Positions 1 through 11,277 are shown, counted from the stretch's first letter. The stretch: 64,000 nucleotides of DNA from Timema cristinae (GCA_039000515.1 JBCFYV010011135.1:15645934-15709933), one strand, 5' to 3'. Made by a program: numbers and translations. Notes: generated from the sequence alone by a model not told the origin.

Positions 1-33
1 TAACCCGAACGGGTAGTAAGACGCGGTGCTAAA
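1..33 (+). repeat. 3' tail of a type-1 SINE, cut by window start
   Basis: The first bases are the conserved SINE 3' tail (ACCCGAACGGGTAGTAAGAC followed by GCGGTGCTAAA). The complete counterpart is the SINE at 54476-54720. Confidence 0.8.
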
Positions 34-527
34 TCTATACTTATAAAATACTATGTCCTGATTGATTGACTGACTGACTGACTGATTCATCATCGCCGAG
101 CGCAAACTATCAAGGCTACAAGCATGAAATTCGGACTGTATATTCATTTTGTTATGTAGGCACCCACTAAGAAAGGATTTTAGAAAAATTCCACCCCAAA
201 GGGGTCAAAATAGGGGATGATAATATGTATGATAATATGTATGAAAGTCCGTCATTTTGAAAGTTACATAAATAAAATTTTGTATTTCGGTTATTGACGT
301 AAAACAAATAAATACGTGTTTCAGGAATTTTGGAAATTTTATTTAATAAGGGATGAAAAAGGGGGTGAAAGTTTGTATCGGACTTGCATTATTTTTTATC
401 TGAGGTCAAGTTATGGTCATCAACGTAACGTAATATTTTAAATCAATCTGTAAATACATATGTGTATTTTCGTATTTGTATATAATCAACTTCCACGCGA
501 GCAAAGCCGCAGGCAACAGCTATCTAG
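34..527 (+). mobile_element. Non-autonomous Helitron-like element, copy 1
   Basis: Begins TCTATACTTATAAAATA, carries a (TGAC)n tract and ends with GCGAGCAAAGCCGC...GCTATCTAG. It lies between A (33) and T (528), which fits the Helitron rule (5'-TC, 3'-CTRR, A|T target). The duplicated locus at 54720/54721 has the uninterrupted target, which confirms both ends. No Rep/helicase is coded. Other copies lie at 2611-3093 and 56976-57451. Confidence 0.7.
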
Positions 528-694
528 TGTTAGTATAATCCTTAAAACCATTGGTGTAGTTAGTAAGCCTACATAAATGCATAACACAAACGGATAAGAT
601 GCTGTGCTAAGAAAAAAAAATTTACATGACTAGCGAAACTGAAAAGACGTAAATGAATTTTTAGTTATGGATATATACAGGCCTGTATATATTA

Positions 695-931
695 CCTGCC
701 TCGGTGGCGTAGTTGGCTAACGCGATGGATTAACTCGTGTGGAGCTAGATTTCCGAGGACGGGAGAATTGAGGCTTGAATCTCGTTCGGATGAACTGGGG
801 GTAGTTTTTCCTAAATGGTTTTCCACTCTCCCTCCATGCAAAAATGGGTTCACTTCCTCTCAAGTCCTAACCCATTAGGGTAACTAGTACTTAAGCGTAT
901 AACCTGAACGGGTAGTAAGACGTGGTGCTAA
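695..931 (+). repeat. Type-1 tRNA-derived SINE
   Basis: Starts GCCTCGGTGGCGTAGTTGG, a tRNA box-A-like head. A diverged box B is followed by a pyrimidine-rich middle and the shared 3' tail ending GTAGTAAGACGTGGTGCTA. The counterpart at 55069-55311 is less diverged (GAGGTTCGAATCTCGG box B). Confidence 0.8.
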
Positions 932-2382
932 GTAAGTTACGGATATAGACACGTATCAAGGATCATAGTCATGTTAGTCACGTGCAATTGAACTGTACTA
1001 GCGTTGACTTAATTCCACTAATGATTAATTAAAGAAACATTAATTAATTGCCATGAATCTTGACTGTAGAATATGATATAATCGTATTTTATAAGAGACC
1101 CGTCCAATGAATATAGGACTATAAAAATCCTACTTGGTGGCTTTATTTATTTAGCAGCGTGTCTCACTACCCGCTCAGTTTAAACATTTATGTGCTATGA
1201 TTGATTAAATAGTTAAGATATTATGTTTGTTATTTACGGCTATAGTCGCATCTAAATACCATGTTCTTTAATTCCTGAATAGCTCAGTATTTAGAGCGTG
1301 GGTGTGATAAGCCAAATGTACCAGGTTTGATTCCTTTGTCCAGGTGTCATTTTCAAATTTAAAGAATATGATATTTAGTGGTGGCCATAACCGCAACTAA
1401 CAAATATAATAGTTGAGCTATTTAATCCATCAGGATTTGTGCATTAATAGTGATTGTACAATTGGCGGTAGAAAGTCAACTACCAAGTCGATATCTTAAT
1501 TGATCACACATTTGTAGTCGATGATCTCCACGTGTCCCTCACAGACTTTGCCTTAAAAATATGAGTGAATAATGATCCTGTGCATGGGATGAGTCCTAGA
1601 TATCTCAGTGGTTAGAGCATTGCCGTAACTTACTAAGCCAAATGTACAGGGTTTTATTCCCGTGTCATTTTTCAATTTAAAGTACACCTATGTACTAACT
1701 ACGTTAATCTGTACGGTATGAGAAAAGTTTGATTTGCGAGAAGTGTACCCGCATTTGCGTGGAGGTAGAGTGGAAAACTCTTTAGAAAAATTCATCTTCG
1801 GTACACCCGATCGGAGTACCCGATATTCCCGTCATATGCATGTCAGTCCATTGTGGAGTGACGCCTTAAAACATGCGCTCACCGATGAGGGTGTGAGATA
1901 ATGTTACCGTGTATCGTTCATTATGTTAATAATACCAGAGGGTGTTGGTCCTGGACAATATTAGCCGCGTCAGTTTCCATATCCTCTCCCTCTGCACCCT
2001 TCACCCCCCCCCCCCCCCCCACCCCGCCCGCCTCCGCCTTTTTTCTACACATGTCGTGATGATACAATAATGAAACAGATGCGCATTTGCAAAAGTGACT
2101 TCAACTCCCTACCCCTTCCGTAAAGTTCTTATCTTTACCGAAACAGCTGCTGGGACACCCTGTGTCCTGTGACGTCACGGGATATCCGCTAATTTTCCCC
2201 TTTCACCCTCCAACCACCACCGTTCTAGGGCCATCCATGTGGCGTATTGTTCTTGGACAGGGTGATATGTAACCCAAATATTTGATTCATTTTAATGCGT
2301 GCGTGTAAACTAAACGTGTACTTTCTAATACATAGTTGATAAGAAAAAACTAGCTTAAGCCCTAGATTAACTTAACCCTTAC
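932..2382. other. Gene-free stretch with SINE fragments
   Basis: No credible ORF. It holds a reverse SINE-tail fragment near 1152-1200 and tRNA-like heads at about 1273-1352 (TAGCTCAGTATTTAGAGCG ... GGTTTGATTCC) and 1590-1680. A reverse type-1 SINE head lies at about 1690-1870 and a poly-C tract at about 2005-2031. All are present again at 55312-56740. Confidence 0.6.
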
Positions 2383-2600
2383 CCATTTCGGTGGTCTAAT
2401 GGTCTAAGGCGTCCCTTTCGTGTTAAATTGGCTTGTATGATGATGACAGGTAGATCGGGGTTTGAATCCTGGTCGGACCTACTGAAAGTGGTTTTCTTAA
2501 ATAGTTTCCCCCTATCTTTCCACGCAAATGCGGGTGATTACCTCTAAAATGTTTCCTTTCTCATCCCTAACCCCTAGAGTAATTTTATATGTATGTATAT
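2383..2600 (+). repeat. Diverged type-1 SINE
   Basis: Head TTTCGGTGGTCTAATGGTCT, box-B-like GGGTTTGAATCC, then the CTTTCCACGCAAATGCGGG-like middle. The tail is eroded into a TA-rich microsatellite. Counterpart at about 56755-56965. Confidence 0.65.
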
Positions 2601-2610
2601 ATATATATAT

Positions 2611-3093
2611 TATACATACTTATAAAATAACATGTCCTGACTGACTGACTGATTCATCATCGCCGAGCGCAAACTATCAAGGCTACAAGCATGAAATTCG
2701 GACTGTATATTCATTTTGTTATGTAGGCACCCACTAAGAAAGGATTTTAGAAAATTCCACCCCAAAGGGGTCAAAATAGGGAATGATAATATGTATGATA
2801 ATATGTATGAAAGTCCGTCATTTTGAAAGTTACATAAACAAAATTTTGTATTTCGGTTATTGACGTAAAACAAATAAATACGTGTTTCAGGAATTTTGGA
2901 AATTTTATTTAATAAGGGATGAAAAAGGGGGTGAAAGCTTGTGTCGGACCTGCATTATTTTTGATCTGAGGTCAAGTTATGGTCATCAACATAACGTAAT
3001 ATTTTAAATTAATCTGTAAATACATATGTATATTTTCGTATTTGTATATAATCAACTTCCACGCGAGCAAAGCCGCGGGCAACAGCTATCTAG
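2611..3093 (+). mobile_element. Non-autonomous Helitron-like element, copy 2
   Basis: Same body and CTAG|T terminus as 34-527. The 5' end is blurred by the TA microsatellite in front of it. Translations show a meaningless SVSQ repeat coded by the (TGAC)n tract. No real gene is present. Confidence 0.65.
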
Positions 3094-3145
3094 TTACTAT
3101 ATAAATATAAATATAAATATATATATATATATATGAACCGGTACC

Positions 3146-3310
3146 GGCCCCCTGGTGTAATGGTCAGTACACTTGGTTACGAGCTTAGGGGTCTCAGACT
3201 CGATTCCCGGCTGGTGCCTTGGATATTTGTCTCTTAAGGGAATTATTCCGACGGTACAAGGGCTTGGCTAGTTAGACTCTAGGTTAAGACTCACACTGGC
3301 TCTATAAGGT
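3146..3310 (+). repeat. Type-3 tRNA-like SINE
   Basis: A tRNA-like head of about 73 bp (TGGTGTAATGGTCAGTACAC box A; GACTCGATTCC box B) is followed by a non-tRNA body with TCTCTTAAGGGAATTATTCC. Similar bodies at 52880-53060, 57494-57660 and about 18125-18325 make a SINE more likely than a working tRNA gene. Confidence 0.55.
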
Positions 3311-3599
3311 CATATTCACTATAATCACATCGTTTCATTACGGGTACGTGTGGACAACCTCGTGTTTTGCACTCCGGGTAACACTCTGTGTGGCCAATAG
3401 TCTACATACAGGCGAATGAAACTCGATGCTATGTCCCTCCCGGTAAGTAATGCCATACAATCAAGGAAATATGAAGATGCAATGATAAAAATTAAAAAAA
3501 AAACTTTCAGTGGACAGGGGAACTAAACGTCCGGCATATTCTAATATAATTTGCAAGTGGCATGGAGGTTGGGGTTTGTAACCTGACAGAGTGAATGTC

Positions 3600-3888
3600 T
3601 ACTATTATTATTATTATTAACACCACGTCTTACTACCCGTTCGGGTTATACGCACTTACGCTAATGTGTAATGGTTAGTGTGATTGTGAGATGAAATGAA
3701 GGACCTACAGTTTAACGTGGAATCCGAACCACGGTGGAGGCCTGGCTTTCCCCACATTCACAAGATGTCTTGTCAGAGGTGTAGGAAGGGTTTTGTAATC
3801 AGATAAATCTGTGCCGGGACCGAGGATTGAACCCCGGCCGCCAGCACAGAAGTCTGACACCTTACCCCTGGACCATCAGGTAATCGAA
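3600..3888 (-). repeat. Type-2 SINE with (AAT)n tail
   Basis: On the minus strand it runs from a tRNA-like head (box B GGGTTCAATCCTCGG) through CATCTTGTGAATGTGGGG to the shared tail CCCGAACGGGTAGTAAGACG. It ends in (AAT)n, seen on the plus strand as (ATT)n at 3602-3618. Confidence 0.8.
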
Positions 3889-4386
3889 TGTCTACTAAAG
3901 GCCGGTCTTATGACTACTGGATAAATATTACTCTGGTAGATAAATATTTATATCTGGTGGATAAGTTAAAAGTGCGTCTTATGACTGCCAGATAAAATAT
4001 ATTTATCCATCACATTTCCATCTGGAGGTATAAGTAACCGATAACTTTTATTTGGAAGTAAGAATGGTTTTTTCCATAGTGACGCGTTGTTTTTTTTAAT
4101 GAGGTTTCACCTATCAGCATCTGTTTTTAGGTTAAAATCTTGTTTCGTGTATTTAGAAGCACATGCCCGGGCTCTTACTCTATAAAGTTCGAACATTTAA
4201 TTCACAATTTTATATAAACTGACAAAATATTTGTAGAGTTATTATTGGACCACTTTATGCAACAACAGACCAAGAACCACCAACATAGTTTTGAGTAAAT
4301 GAGCTTTTAGCAACAATATAAGAAAAAAATGGTTATAACATATATTTTAATTTTTTTTTTCCATATCATTTTTAAAATAACTTAAA

Positions 4387-4486
4387 NNNNNNNNNNNNNN
4401 NNNNNNNNNNNNNNNNNNNNNNNNNNNNNNNNNNNNNNNNNNNNNNNNNNNNNNNNNNNNNNNNNNNNNNNNNNNNNNNNNNNNNN
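4387..4486. other. Assembly gap (100 N)
   Basis: Exactly 100 N. The left flank duplicates 58759, and the right flank starts inside an ORF. This marks a scaffold join of unknown true size. Confidence 0.99.
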
Positions 4487-4651
4487 TTGTTCGAATCCCG
4501 GTTGCCATAGAGAATTATACCAGGTGATTTTATTAAATTTAAAGTCACACATTGTTTCCAAGTTGCGGATAGAGTCGGCTACAAAATGTGACTTCCCGCA
4601 GCCGGAAGGGCCGCTGATGATGGCCGAAAATGGATATTTAAACTTATCCAT
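4487..4651 (-). pseudogene. P-loop ATPase fragment, truncated by the gap
   Basis: An open frame on the minus strand starts at an ATG at 4651 and reads MDKFKYPFSAIISGPSGCGKS, a Walker A (GPSGCGKS), about 20 residues in. A downstream ITWYNSLWQPGFE segment follows before the sequence is lost in the gap. The frame is also open upstream to 4768. Walker A right after a short N-terminus, followed by an aromatic strand with a Q-P pair, resembles the A32/HerA-like ATPases of Polinton-type invertebrate elements. That assignment is from memory of the motif. No capsid, polymerase or integrase partner is visible in the flank (4770-6100), so this is a partial or solitary gene. It could be another AAA/RNA-helicase-like ATPase. 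Confidence 0.5.
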
Positions 4652-4769
4652 AATGTTTGAGACTGAGCTTATTAGCCGGATGAACTTGTATTTATAGGAG
4701 AGGAGGGAGCGAGGTATAGACGTTAAAACACAATCATAACAGTTTTTACAATATTTATTTACAATCATA

Positions 4770-6210
4770 AGAGTTTTTACAATATATATTTATACAAATT
4801 GGGAATAGTGGCCTCGGTACTAAATATAATATATACAAATTTGACTAGAATAAATAATCAGGTAGTTGGAGGATTGTACTGGTGGATAAAAAAAATATAA
4901 AAAATGTATCCCAGGTGCATAAAATAAATCAATAAAAAAATATTCGTGTATTCATGCAGAAAAAATATGAAAAATAAAAATCTTTGAAAAGTGGTGGAAG
5001 TGTATAGCGTGAGAGAAAGTAAAAGGTGCATTTCCAGTATAGCACCTTTGACCACTCGGAATCACTGGAGGTATAAATGCTACATTTCTTACAAAAAATA
5101 GTTTTTGTTTGGTTTCAAATCTGATTTATCTAAGGATCATGTACACAACCTAGGTCTACTTGTGATTTATAGAAAACATTTTAAAATAAATAGTACTTCA
5201 AAGTTATACCTATTTTCTCGTTCAGTCTTTTAGAGTCTGTGACACTATTTTCAAAAATTAGTTATCTGTAAGCAAGCTCCCTCAGTAAATTTTCTCTGAA
5301 AAAAACCCTTTTCAGATACTATACAGATACAGATAACTAATTATTCAAAGTTTTTTTAAATTACAAATTTTCAAAAATTAATTATGAATAAACTACCCTA
5401 GGTCTATTTTTTACTTAGAAAAACAAATATAGATATTTATTTATCAAGTAAAACACTCCCCATATAGCCTACCCATTCAAAGCCAAAACTTTAAAGACCA
5501 GTTTCAAAAGATTTCAAATTTTCAAAATTATTCCTATAGTAAACTATCCTTAAACGATTATTTTACTTCCCAAAATACAAGTATAAATTTTTATCTGTAA
5601 GGTAAAACACTACCCAGTTGTATATTGTAAACTACTTATTAGAGCCCCTTCGTAATATGTCTAATTAAAAAAAAGTTATTGATATACTCTCCTTTATTTA
5701 GAGATGCAAAAAAAAACTTTAAATAGAGCCATATCATCTAAAAATCAATCTTGAACCTAATTCATCAAACCGTTTTGGCTGTAATCCATAGACGGACAAA
5801 TAGACACACATGGATACAAACAGAATTATAAGACTCACTTTATTAGGGTTTGCTGACAAATAAACACCTAAATATCCAACCTATTCTTCAGGTAATAGCT
5901 ATTCACGATTTCCATACGTCCTCTATATGTGAAAGTAATACACATTAAAGGTATGAAATAATTAGGTATATGTATTTTTTTTTACTTTTGGAAAGCACGG
6001 GAATGCCCGCACATCATGTCATAGCTATTATAAAGTTTAATTATATAATAGAACTTCAATTACTATTACATCATCCCTATTATCTATCATTTTTTCAGTA
6101 AGATCTCTTTTAAAATAAACTGCCTTACTTTTAATGAACTTGATTTTCGTCTGTGTCCTGGAGCGTTGGTGCAAGATTCGCTTCAAGCAGTTCACCCGCT
6201 GTACCTTTTT
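4770..6210. other. AT-rich stretch, no gene seen
   Basis: Only short chance ORFs. Roughly 5100-5640 looks like a strongly diverged tandem duplication (recurring CCTAGGTCTA, AAACTACC, TAAAACACT.CCC phrases). 5765-5815 contains a GTTTTGGCTGTAATCC-(A)GACGGAC phrase that reappears in similar form near 11000 and 39890, probably the edge of an old interspersed repeat. Confidence 0.4.
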
Positions 6211-6216
6211 TACCTC

Positions 6217-6265
6217 CACCACGTCTTACTACCTGTCTGGGATGACGTATTTTAACTACGCTAGT
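6217..6265 (-). repeat. SINE 3'-tail fragment
   Basis: CACCACGTCTTACTACCTGT is the reverse complement of the shared SINE tail. The rest of the SINE is missing. Confidence 0.5.
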
Positions 6266-6897
6266 GATAAGGGGACGAAAAGAATAAAATTTAGAGGAAT
6301 TGTACTCATGCTTGCATGTAAAAATAGAGGCAAAACGTTCAGGAATAAATCCTCCAATAAATATTCGGCCAGGACTTGCACCCTGAATTTCTTTTAAATA
6401 AGAAAATCCTACTAGGCTAGCCTGACTTTCAATCTTTATGCTCAATAAAGCGGTTTGATGAAAATAGAACCTATGATATATTCGCGCATGCGTGTTGAAA
6501 TTAATTTTCTATGACTTTCACGATTGTTATCCGTGAATGGTAGTGTTAAGTAAAAAAACTCAGCTTTACCAGTAGGCACACTGATAAAACCTCAGTTCTG
6601 TTTTGTCTAGCGCTAAGAGTATCTTTTCATAATCCATTCTTAATTTCTCTCTCCCTCAACGCAAATTTTAATACAGTCCTTCAGCATCCCCTATATTAGT
6701 GCAAATATGTGAATAACTTGTATGAGTATTAAGAAGCTGTGCACGCAATAATAAGGTTTGAACTTCTACCAGAAGCAATGAATTTGACTCAGATGCCATC
6801 TTACATAAGATTCCTTAAACTCAGTATCAGGCCTAAGGCAAACAACATATCATTTGATAATATGTTTACTGAGTTTAAATATTCAGGAACAATTTTA

Positions 6898-7150
6898 AAC
6901 CTGCCTCGGTGGACGCATGGTCTAAGGTGCTACTCTCACAATAGACTAAACTAACTGTGATGGGTAGATCATGGTTCGATCCCGGTCGGGTGTACTGAGG
7001 GTGATTTTTACTATATGGTTTCCCATTCTCCCTCCACGCAAATGCGGGTATACTTCTTTTAAATTCATTTTCCCTCATCCTAAACCCATTATTGTAATTA
7101 ATACTCGTACATAAGCACATAACCCGAATGGGAAGTAAGATGCTGAGCAA
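6898..7150 (+). repeat. Type-1 SINE
   Basis: CTGCCTCGGTGGACGCATGG head, box B ATGGTTCGATCCCGG, middle CCTCCACGCAAATGCGGG and tail ATAACCCGAATGGGAAGTAA. Full length. Confidence 0.8.
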
Positions 7151-7379
7151 ATTTATTTTACTTTAATAATATTGGAGTTCAAATTAGGAAAAGATAATAA
7201 TCGGGAAAAGCATGCTACTACTCGATCAGTAAGTTGTTGACATCTCGTCTGCTGTCCGGAAACGTAAGACTCAGAATATACATATCAATAATTTCACCAG
7301 TTGTTCTCTATGATTGTGGTGTCTTAGCTTACATTATGAAAAGAACTTTAGTATGAAAAAAAAGAGACATTGAGATACT

Positions 7380-7560
7380 GGATAGTGGAGGAGGTTACAT
7401 AATTATGAGTTACATACCCTGTACTCAACAACAAAAATTAGTATCGGTAAATCATGCTAATTGCCGTAGGCAGGATATGCAGCGCTAATTGAAGAATTTA
7501 CAACTGTTTTCAGGGTATTTAATGTTAAACCCAATAAGAATAGACCATTAAGATCGTCAA
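7380..7560 (+). pseudogene. LINE reverse-transcriptase C-terminal remnant
   Basis: From about 7470 the plus strand reads AGYAALIEEFTTVFRVFN. This is the segment after the RLRWAGH motif at the C-terminus of non-LTR retrotransposon ORF2 proteins. It is homologous to 13319-13513 and, on the other strand, 41385-41636. The segment in front shares TGGAGGAGG-TA-ATAATTATGAG-TACAT.CCCTGTACTC with 13160-13200. Very decayed. Confidence 0.5.
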
Positions 7561-7739
7561 AACTCTTTTTTTTTAAATGGTAATCGGCTGCCATCAGTTA
7601 CTATAATGATCGACTGTATTGATTTTGAGGCCTATTTATACTCTCTCATTTTTGTTTTTCCACTAATATCAAGGTTATTTTCTAACTCAATAACAAATTA
7701 CGCCTCCATTGTTATTAGGCTTCAACGCTGGTCATGCAT

Positions 7740-7797
7740 TTCATCTCACACGTCAACATAAGTGCGTATAACCCGATTGGTTAGTAATACGAGCTGT
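7740..7797 (+). repeat. SINE 3'-tail fragment
   Basis: AAGTGCGTATAACCCGATTG then GTTAGTAATACGAGCTG: only the shared 3' tail remains. Confidence 0.5.
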
Positions 7798-8046
7798 TAA
7801 TGAATGGGATATCAAACCATGTCCACTGATCAAATAAGTATTATAGTTTATCTTTTACCGAACAGGGTATAAATTATTTCATGTCCTTCTAAACTCTGCG
7901 ACTAACCATTAAACGCCCTGGGGGTAACCAACAGGATATTCCGACAATAACAACTCGTTCTAGTGCTGTTTCAAGTAGTAAATGGAGATTGTAAGATAAC
8001 ATATTCTATAGTCCCCAGCCACGGCTGCTGCTCTAGAGTCTATGGT

Positions 8047-8290
8047 CCCCCGCCAAAGATGTTGTAGGCGCTGTAGGTGGGAGGGCTTCCTGATAATTAA
8101 TCATAATATCCGTGTTTTATTCACTCCCCCATGCGCCGATCGATCATCGATCACCAATTACCAATCATAGGGAGGAAGGAACTTTTTTTAAATATAGACC
8201 TTTTTTTTATATGAAGGGATGTAGCTTGTCCCTACCCCGCCAAAGATGTTGCAGGCGCTGTAGGTGGGAGGGCTTCCTGATAATTAATCA
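8047..8290. repeat. 56-bp direct repeat pair
   Basis: 8047-8102 and 8235-8290 are almost identical (CCCCGCCAAAGATGTTG ... CTTCCTGATAATTAATCA), 188 bp apart. This is a local tandem duplication. The enclosed and following sequence repeats GATCATCGAT and CACCAATTA phrases. No gene recognised. Confidence 0.7.
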
Positions 8291-8513
8291 CCAATTAGCA
8301 TTTATATTTCATAATATCTGTGTTTTATTAGACGCTACCCCAGAAGGCCTAGAAAAAAAACACCCCAGTTCACCCAAGCGATGTTCGAACCCCCCACCTC
8401 CGCTATTGGCTATTTGAAACCACTTCGCAAATGCGGGAACATCTGCAAAACCATTGCACTCGGAAGGACGTGCAAGATATAGGGTTCGTGCCTCACTCTC
8501 TGCGTTGTTCAAT

Positions 8514-8585
8514 TTGACTGATGGTCGCGTGGTCTAAGGCATCACGGAACAGGAGGTCTGAGTTCAAATCTCGCTTGTCCATAAC
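8514..8585 (+). repeat. tRNA-like sequence (SINE head or tRNA pseudogene)
   Basis: GCGTGGTCTAAGGCATCAC resembles box A and GAGTTCAAATCTCGC resembles box B, correctly spaced for about 72 bp. I could not fold a convincing acceptor stem, so it is more likely a SINE head than a working tRNA gene. Confidence 0.35.
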
Positions 8586-8589
8586 CTTC

Positions 8590-9280
8590 CACGGACTATA
8601 TATCCAACGACGGGGAGCGAGGGGTTCCCTTGGTCGTCACTTGTTATTGGGGAACAAGGATGGCGATAACAATTCAAAAGTGTATAATAAATATATATAT
8701 ATTTGTAATATCTGTGTTTTAAACCCTCTCGATCATCGACAATTGATCAGCAATTATCAATCTACATGTCTCGAGGATCGGTTCGGGGGGAACACGTACT
8801 ATAATTATCCATTCCTACAGAAAATGGACTATAACTTTTTCATACTCAGATATTACCCTTCATACACAAATTCGGACTATATGTTCACTTGTTTTTGTAC
8901 CACAAGGATGTTTACAAATTGGTTCAAGGTTAAACTGTGATGAGGTGACCCGAACAGTAGTTACACATAATATATAACATTCCAAAACGAAGAATAAGTA
9001 CTTTTAATTAGGTTTAAAATATTGTTTCGAGTTGGATAAAAAGATATTATTAAAATTAATGAAATAATATGAGAAAACTTAAGTATGCGTTATTTTAAAT
9101 GTAAAATAAATCATGTAACATTTAACATTTATAACCAAACAGTGATCTTTTACAAATGTAGGCAACCCAAAAACTAAACATATGATTTTAAAACTGTCAT
9201 CCGGGTAAAATCTATCGTGAACAGACTATATATAGGATGCAAGGAAATGCCAGTTATGGGAAGTGTTTTTGCAGTTCTGA
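8590..9280. other. No gene seen
   Basis: AT-rich, with a small (TA)n and another GATCATCGACAATTGATC phrase near 8730. The open frame at 8521-8940 runs through the tRNA-like sequence and has no recognisable domain. Confidence 0.4.
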
Positions 9281-9282
9281 TA

Positions 9283-9567
9283 GCAAAATCTTTTTTGGCC
9301 AAAATAAATAAAATGTTGCTTCAGTAGAAACGTAGAGTTAATTTTTTTCTTCACACGGTGATATCAACAAATTGTTGAATATCTGTCATAAACATAGTGG
9401 CATAAGATGAGACACTTTTGAAATGAAGAGAAAAAATTGTCATTAAATTCCAGGACTCTTTTTAAACAGATATTAAACAAATGTTTTTATCACCGTGTGA
9501 AGAAAATTAAACTAAACGTTGCTAATGAACCAATATTTGATTTATTTTGAGCAAAGAAATATTTTGC
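9283..9567. mobile_element. MITE family A, copy 1
   Basis: A 285-bp element with long imperfect terminal inverted repeats of about 80 bp (left GCAAAATCTTTTTTGGCC, AAAATAAATAAAATGTTGC, CTTCACACGGTGATATCAAC; mirrored on the right). It is flanked by TA at 9281-9282 and 9568-9569. The TA duplication suggests a Tc1/mariner-type origin. Related copies are at 14828-15383 and 61676-61962. Confidence 0.7.
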
Positions 9568-9569
9568 TA

Positions 9570-10375
9570 TAAAAACTGAAAAATCACTGGTATTTTTTCT
9601 CGTCATCTTAAACCTCAGCTCAATGCCATCATATATCTTCACAAATTATGCATTCTGGGTATCCTCAAAACTACTCAATGAAACTTTGAGTTAATATTTA
9701 GTGAAAAAACAATAATTTAGAATCCAAACGAATAGTTTTATTTTAGTACAAGGTAGTTGCGGTAGCCCAAATTAGACCAGCCCACCGGGATATATCTCCA
9801 AAGTCTCAGTCCACCCCTAGTAATTACCCCTCACTCCTCCACCCCTTCTCCTCACTTAGTACAACCCAAAACATTCTCTACTTGGGTTAATGAGTATAAC
9901 GTGGGAGTAGACAAGCAAGTGAGCCTTTCAATAAACGAACCTTACATTAAAAAAAACCTTAACATCTGTCAAACAAACCGTGAAATATCCCAACATTTTA
10001 AAATAAACTGTGAAAATAACTTGACAACAACCTCTTTCAGTGACTTATAAAACCTTCCCAGACATTATTTGTATACAAAATTTCCCTAGTTTGAAAAAAA
10101 AAAACTAGTTTAAAAAAGAACAAGCTCGCCCCTTGGATGGAGAGAGAGAGAGAGAGAAGATTAGCCTAAAAGGGTTTTCACATGAGTGATGAAAGCACTA
10201 TAGAGGCGCTAAAGTCTTGCATAAATGAGTTTTTTTTAAGAACTTAGCTATACTGAAAATAAAATGGCAATCCCTACAAAATTAGCCACCAAGGAAGTTA
10301 CTCTGAAAACTAGGACGAGTAAAGATACTACAGTAAATATATTTTTTAATGATTTTGGCAATAGTTTTTATTTTT
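9570..10375. other. No gene seen
   Basis: AT-rich. An (AG)n microsatellite sits near 10139-10157. No ORF or repeat family recognised. Confidence 0.4.
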
Positions 10376-10575
10376 AGCATCGTGTATTACTACCCGTTTG
10401 GTATATACGCTTATTTACTAATAACGATAATGGTTAGGTAGAAGTGTACACTGATTTTCTTGGAATGAGAGTGGAGAAATATTTTTTCTCGGTACACCTA
10501 ACCGAGATTCGAACCTTGATCTCCCCATCATTGGCAGTCTAGTCTACTGTGAGAGTAGCGCGTCAAAGAACGCGT
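10376..10575 (-). repeat. Type-1 SINE, diverged
   Basis: Reverse-orientation tail (GTATTACTACCCGTTTGG), box B complement GAGATTCGAACCTTGATC and TGGCAGTCTAGTCTACTGTG head complement. Confidence 0.7.
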
Positions 10576-11275
10576 CTAACGAAGCAGATTTCTGGCAATT
10601 GTTGTTCAAGAAAGAGTATAACATTCAATACTCAGAACTCAATTTAAAACATATAATTACCAATATTTCATAAAATATTACTTTTGTAGAAAAATATTTC
10701 AAACAAAGGGGTTTTATATTTAATAGTACAACGATTTTGTTGTGATAAATTATTTAGTATCTCAAATGGTTGTGGATATATGATCAAAATTTTACATTTC
10801 CGCCATGGGTAAATGAAAGTTGACATTTTGTTTGTAATGTTATTAGAACGTAATTTGAGAAAAAAAAATTACTTTTACTTTATTCACCCTCAAGTAAACT
10901 AGGTAACCTTTAATTTTAAAAACATATAATTCCAAAAACCCTTTCTGGGTAACCTTATTTAAACGTTTGATACCAATCTATATTTTGATAGGTAAAATGT
11001 TTTTGGCTATAGTCCCAGTAACAGACAGACAGACTGGCGGCATTCCAAAAAGTTCAGGAAGTCATGAAACGTAGTCATCCATCAAATTCATGTGCTCAAA
11101 TTTGTTGACGATCACAATAATTTCTATATCCGAGGTGTGCGAGAAAATGAAATTATTTTTAGAGGATGTAAGCTTTTAAGGAAACCGACTACTTGAAATT
11201 AAATATCCTCACACTATGGTATTTCTGATGGGATGGCAGCTCTAAATCTTCAAAACCATTAAAATAATCCTCAAT
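10576..11275. other. No gene seen
   Basis: AT-rich. A CAGACAGACAGACTGGCGG phrase follows TTTTTGGCTATAGTCCC near 11000, likely the end of an old interspersed repeat of uncertain class. Confidence 0.35.
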
Positions 11276-11277
11276 TA

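Larger units (their letters stand above)
1..4386 (+). repeat. Segment X, copy 1 (duplicate of 54688-58759)
   Basis: Near-identical and colinear with 54688-58759, including all interspersed repeats. It stops exactly at the N gap. Copy 1 has an extra Helitron (34-527) and lacks the 3'-SINE fragment found at 54771-54921. The remaining differences are scattered substitutions and short indels. It may be the alternative haplotype rather than a true duplication. Confidence 0.9.

Noticed and set aside
2610..2873. 87-codon minus frame with SVSQ and FHACSLDSLRSAMMN
   Set aside because: Lies entirely in the non-autonomous Helitron-like repeat and occurs again near 56948. The (TGAC)n tract creates the frame.
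3146..3218. Possible functional tRNA gene
   Set aside because: Boxes A and B look good, but the same head with the same non-tRNA body recurs at 52880 and 57494, so it is a SINE. I could not verify a full cloverleaf.
8112..8940. Three frames of 67-139 codons around the 56-bp direct repeats
   Set aside because: They run through duplicated and tRNA-like sequence, contain no domain and show no splice or promoter context.
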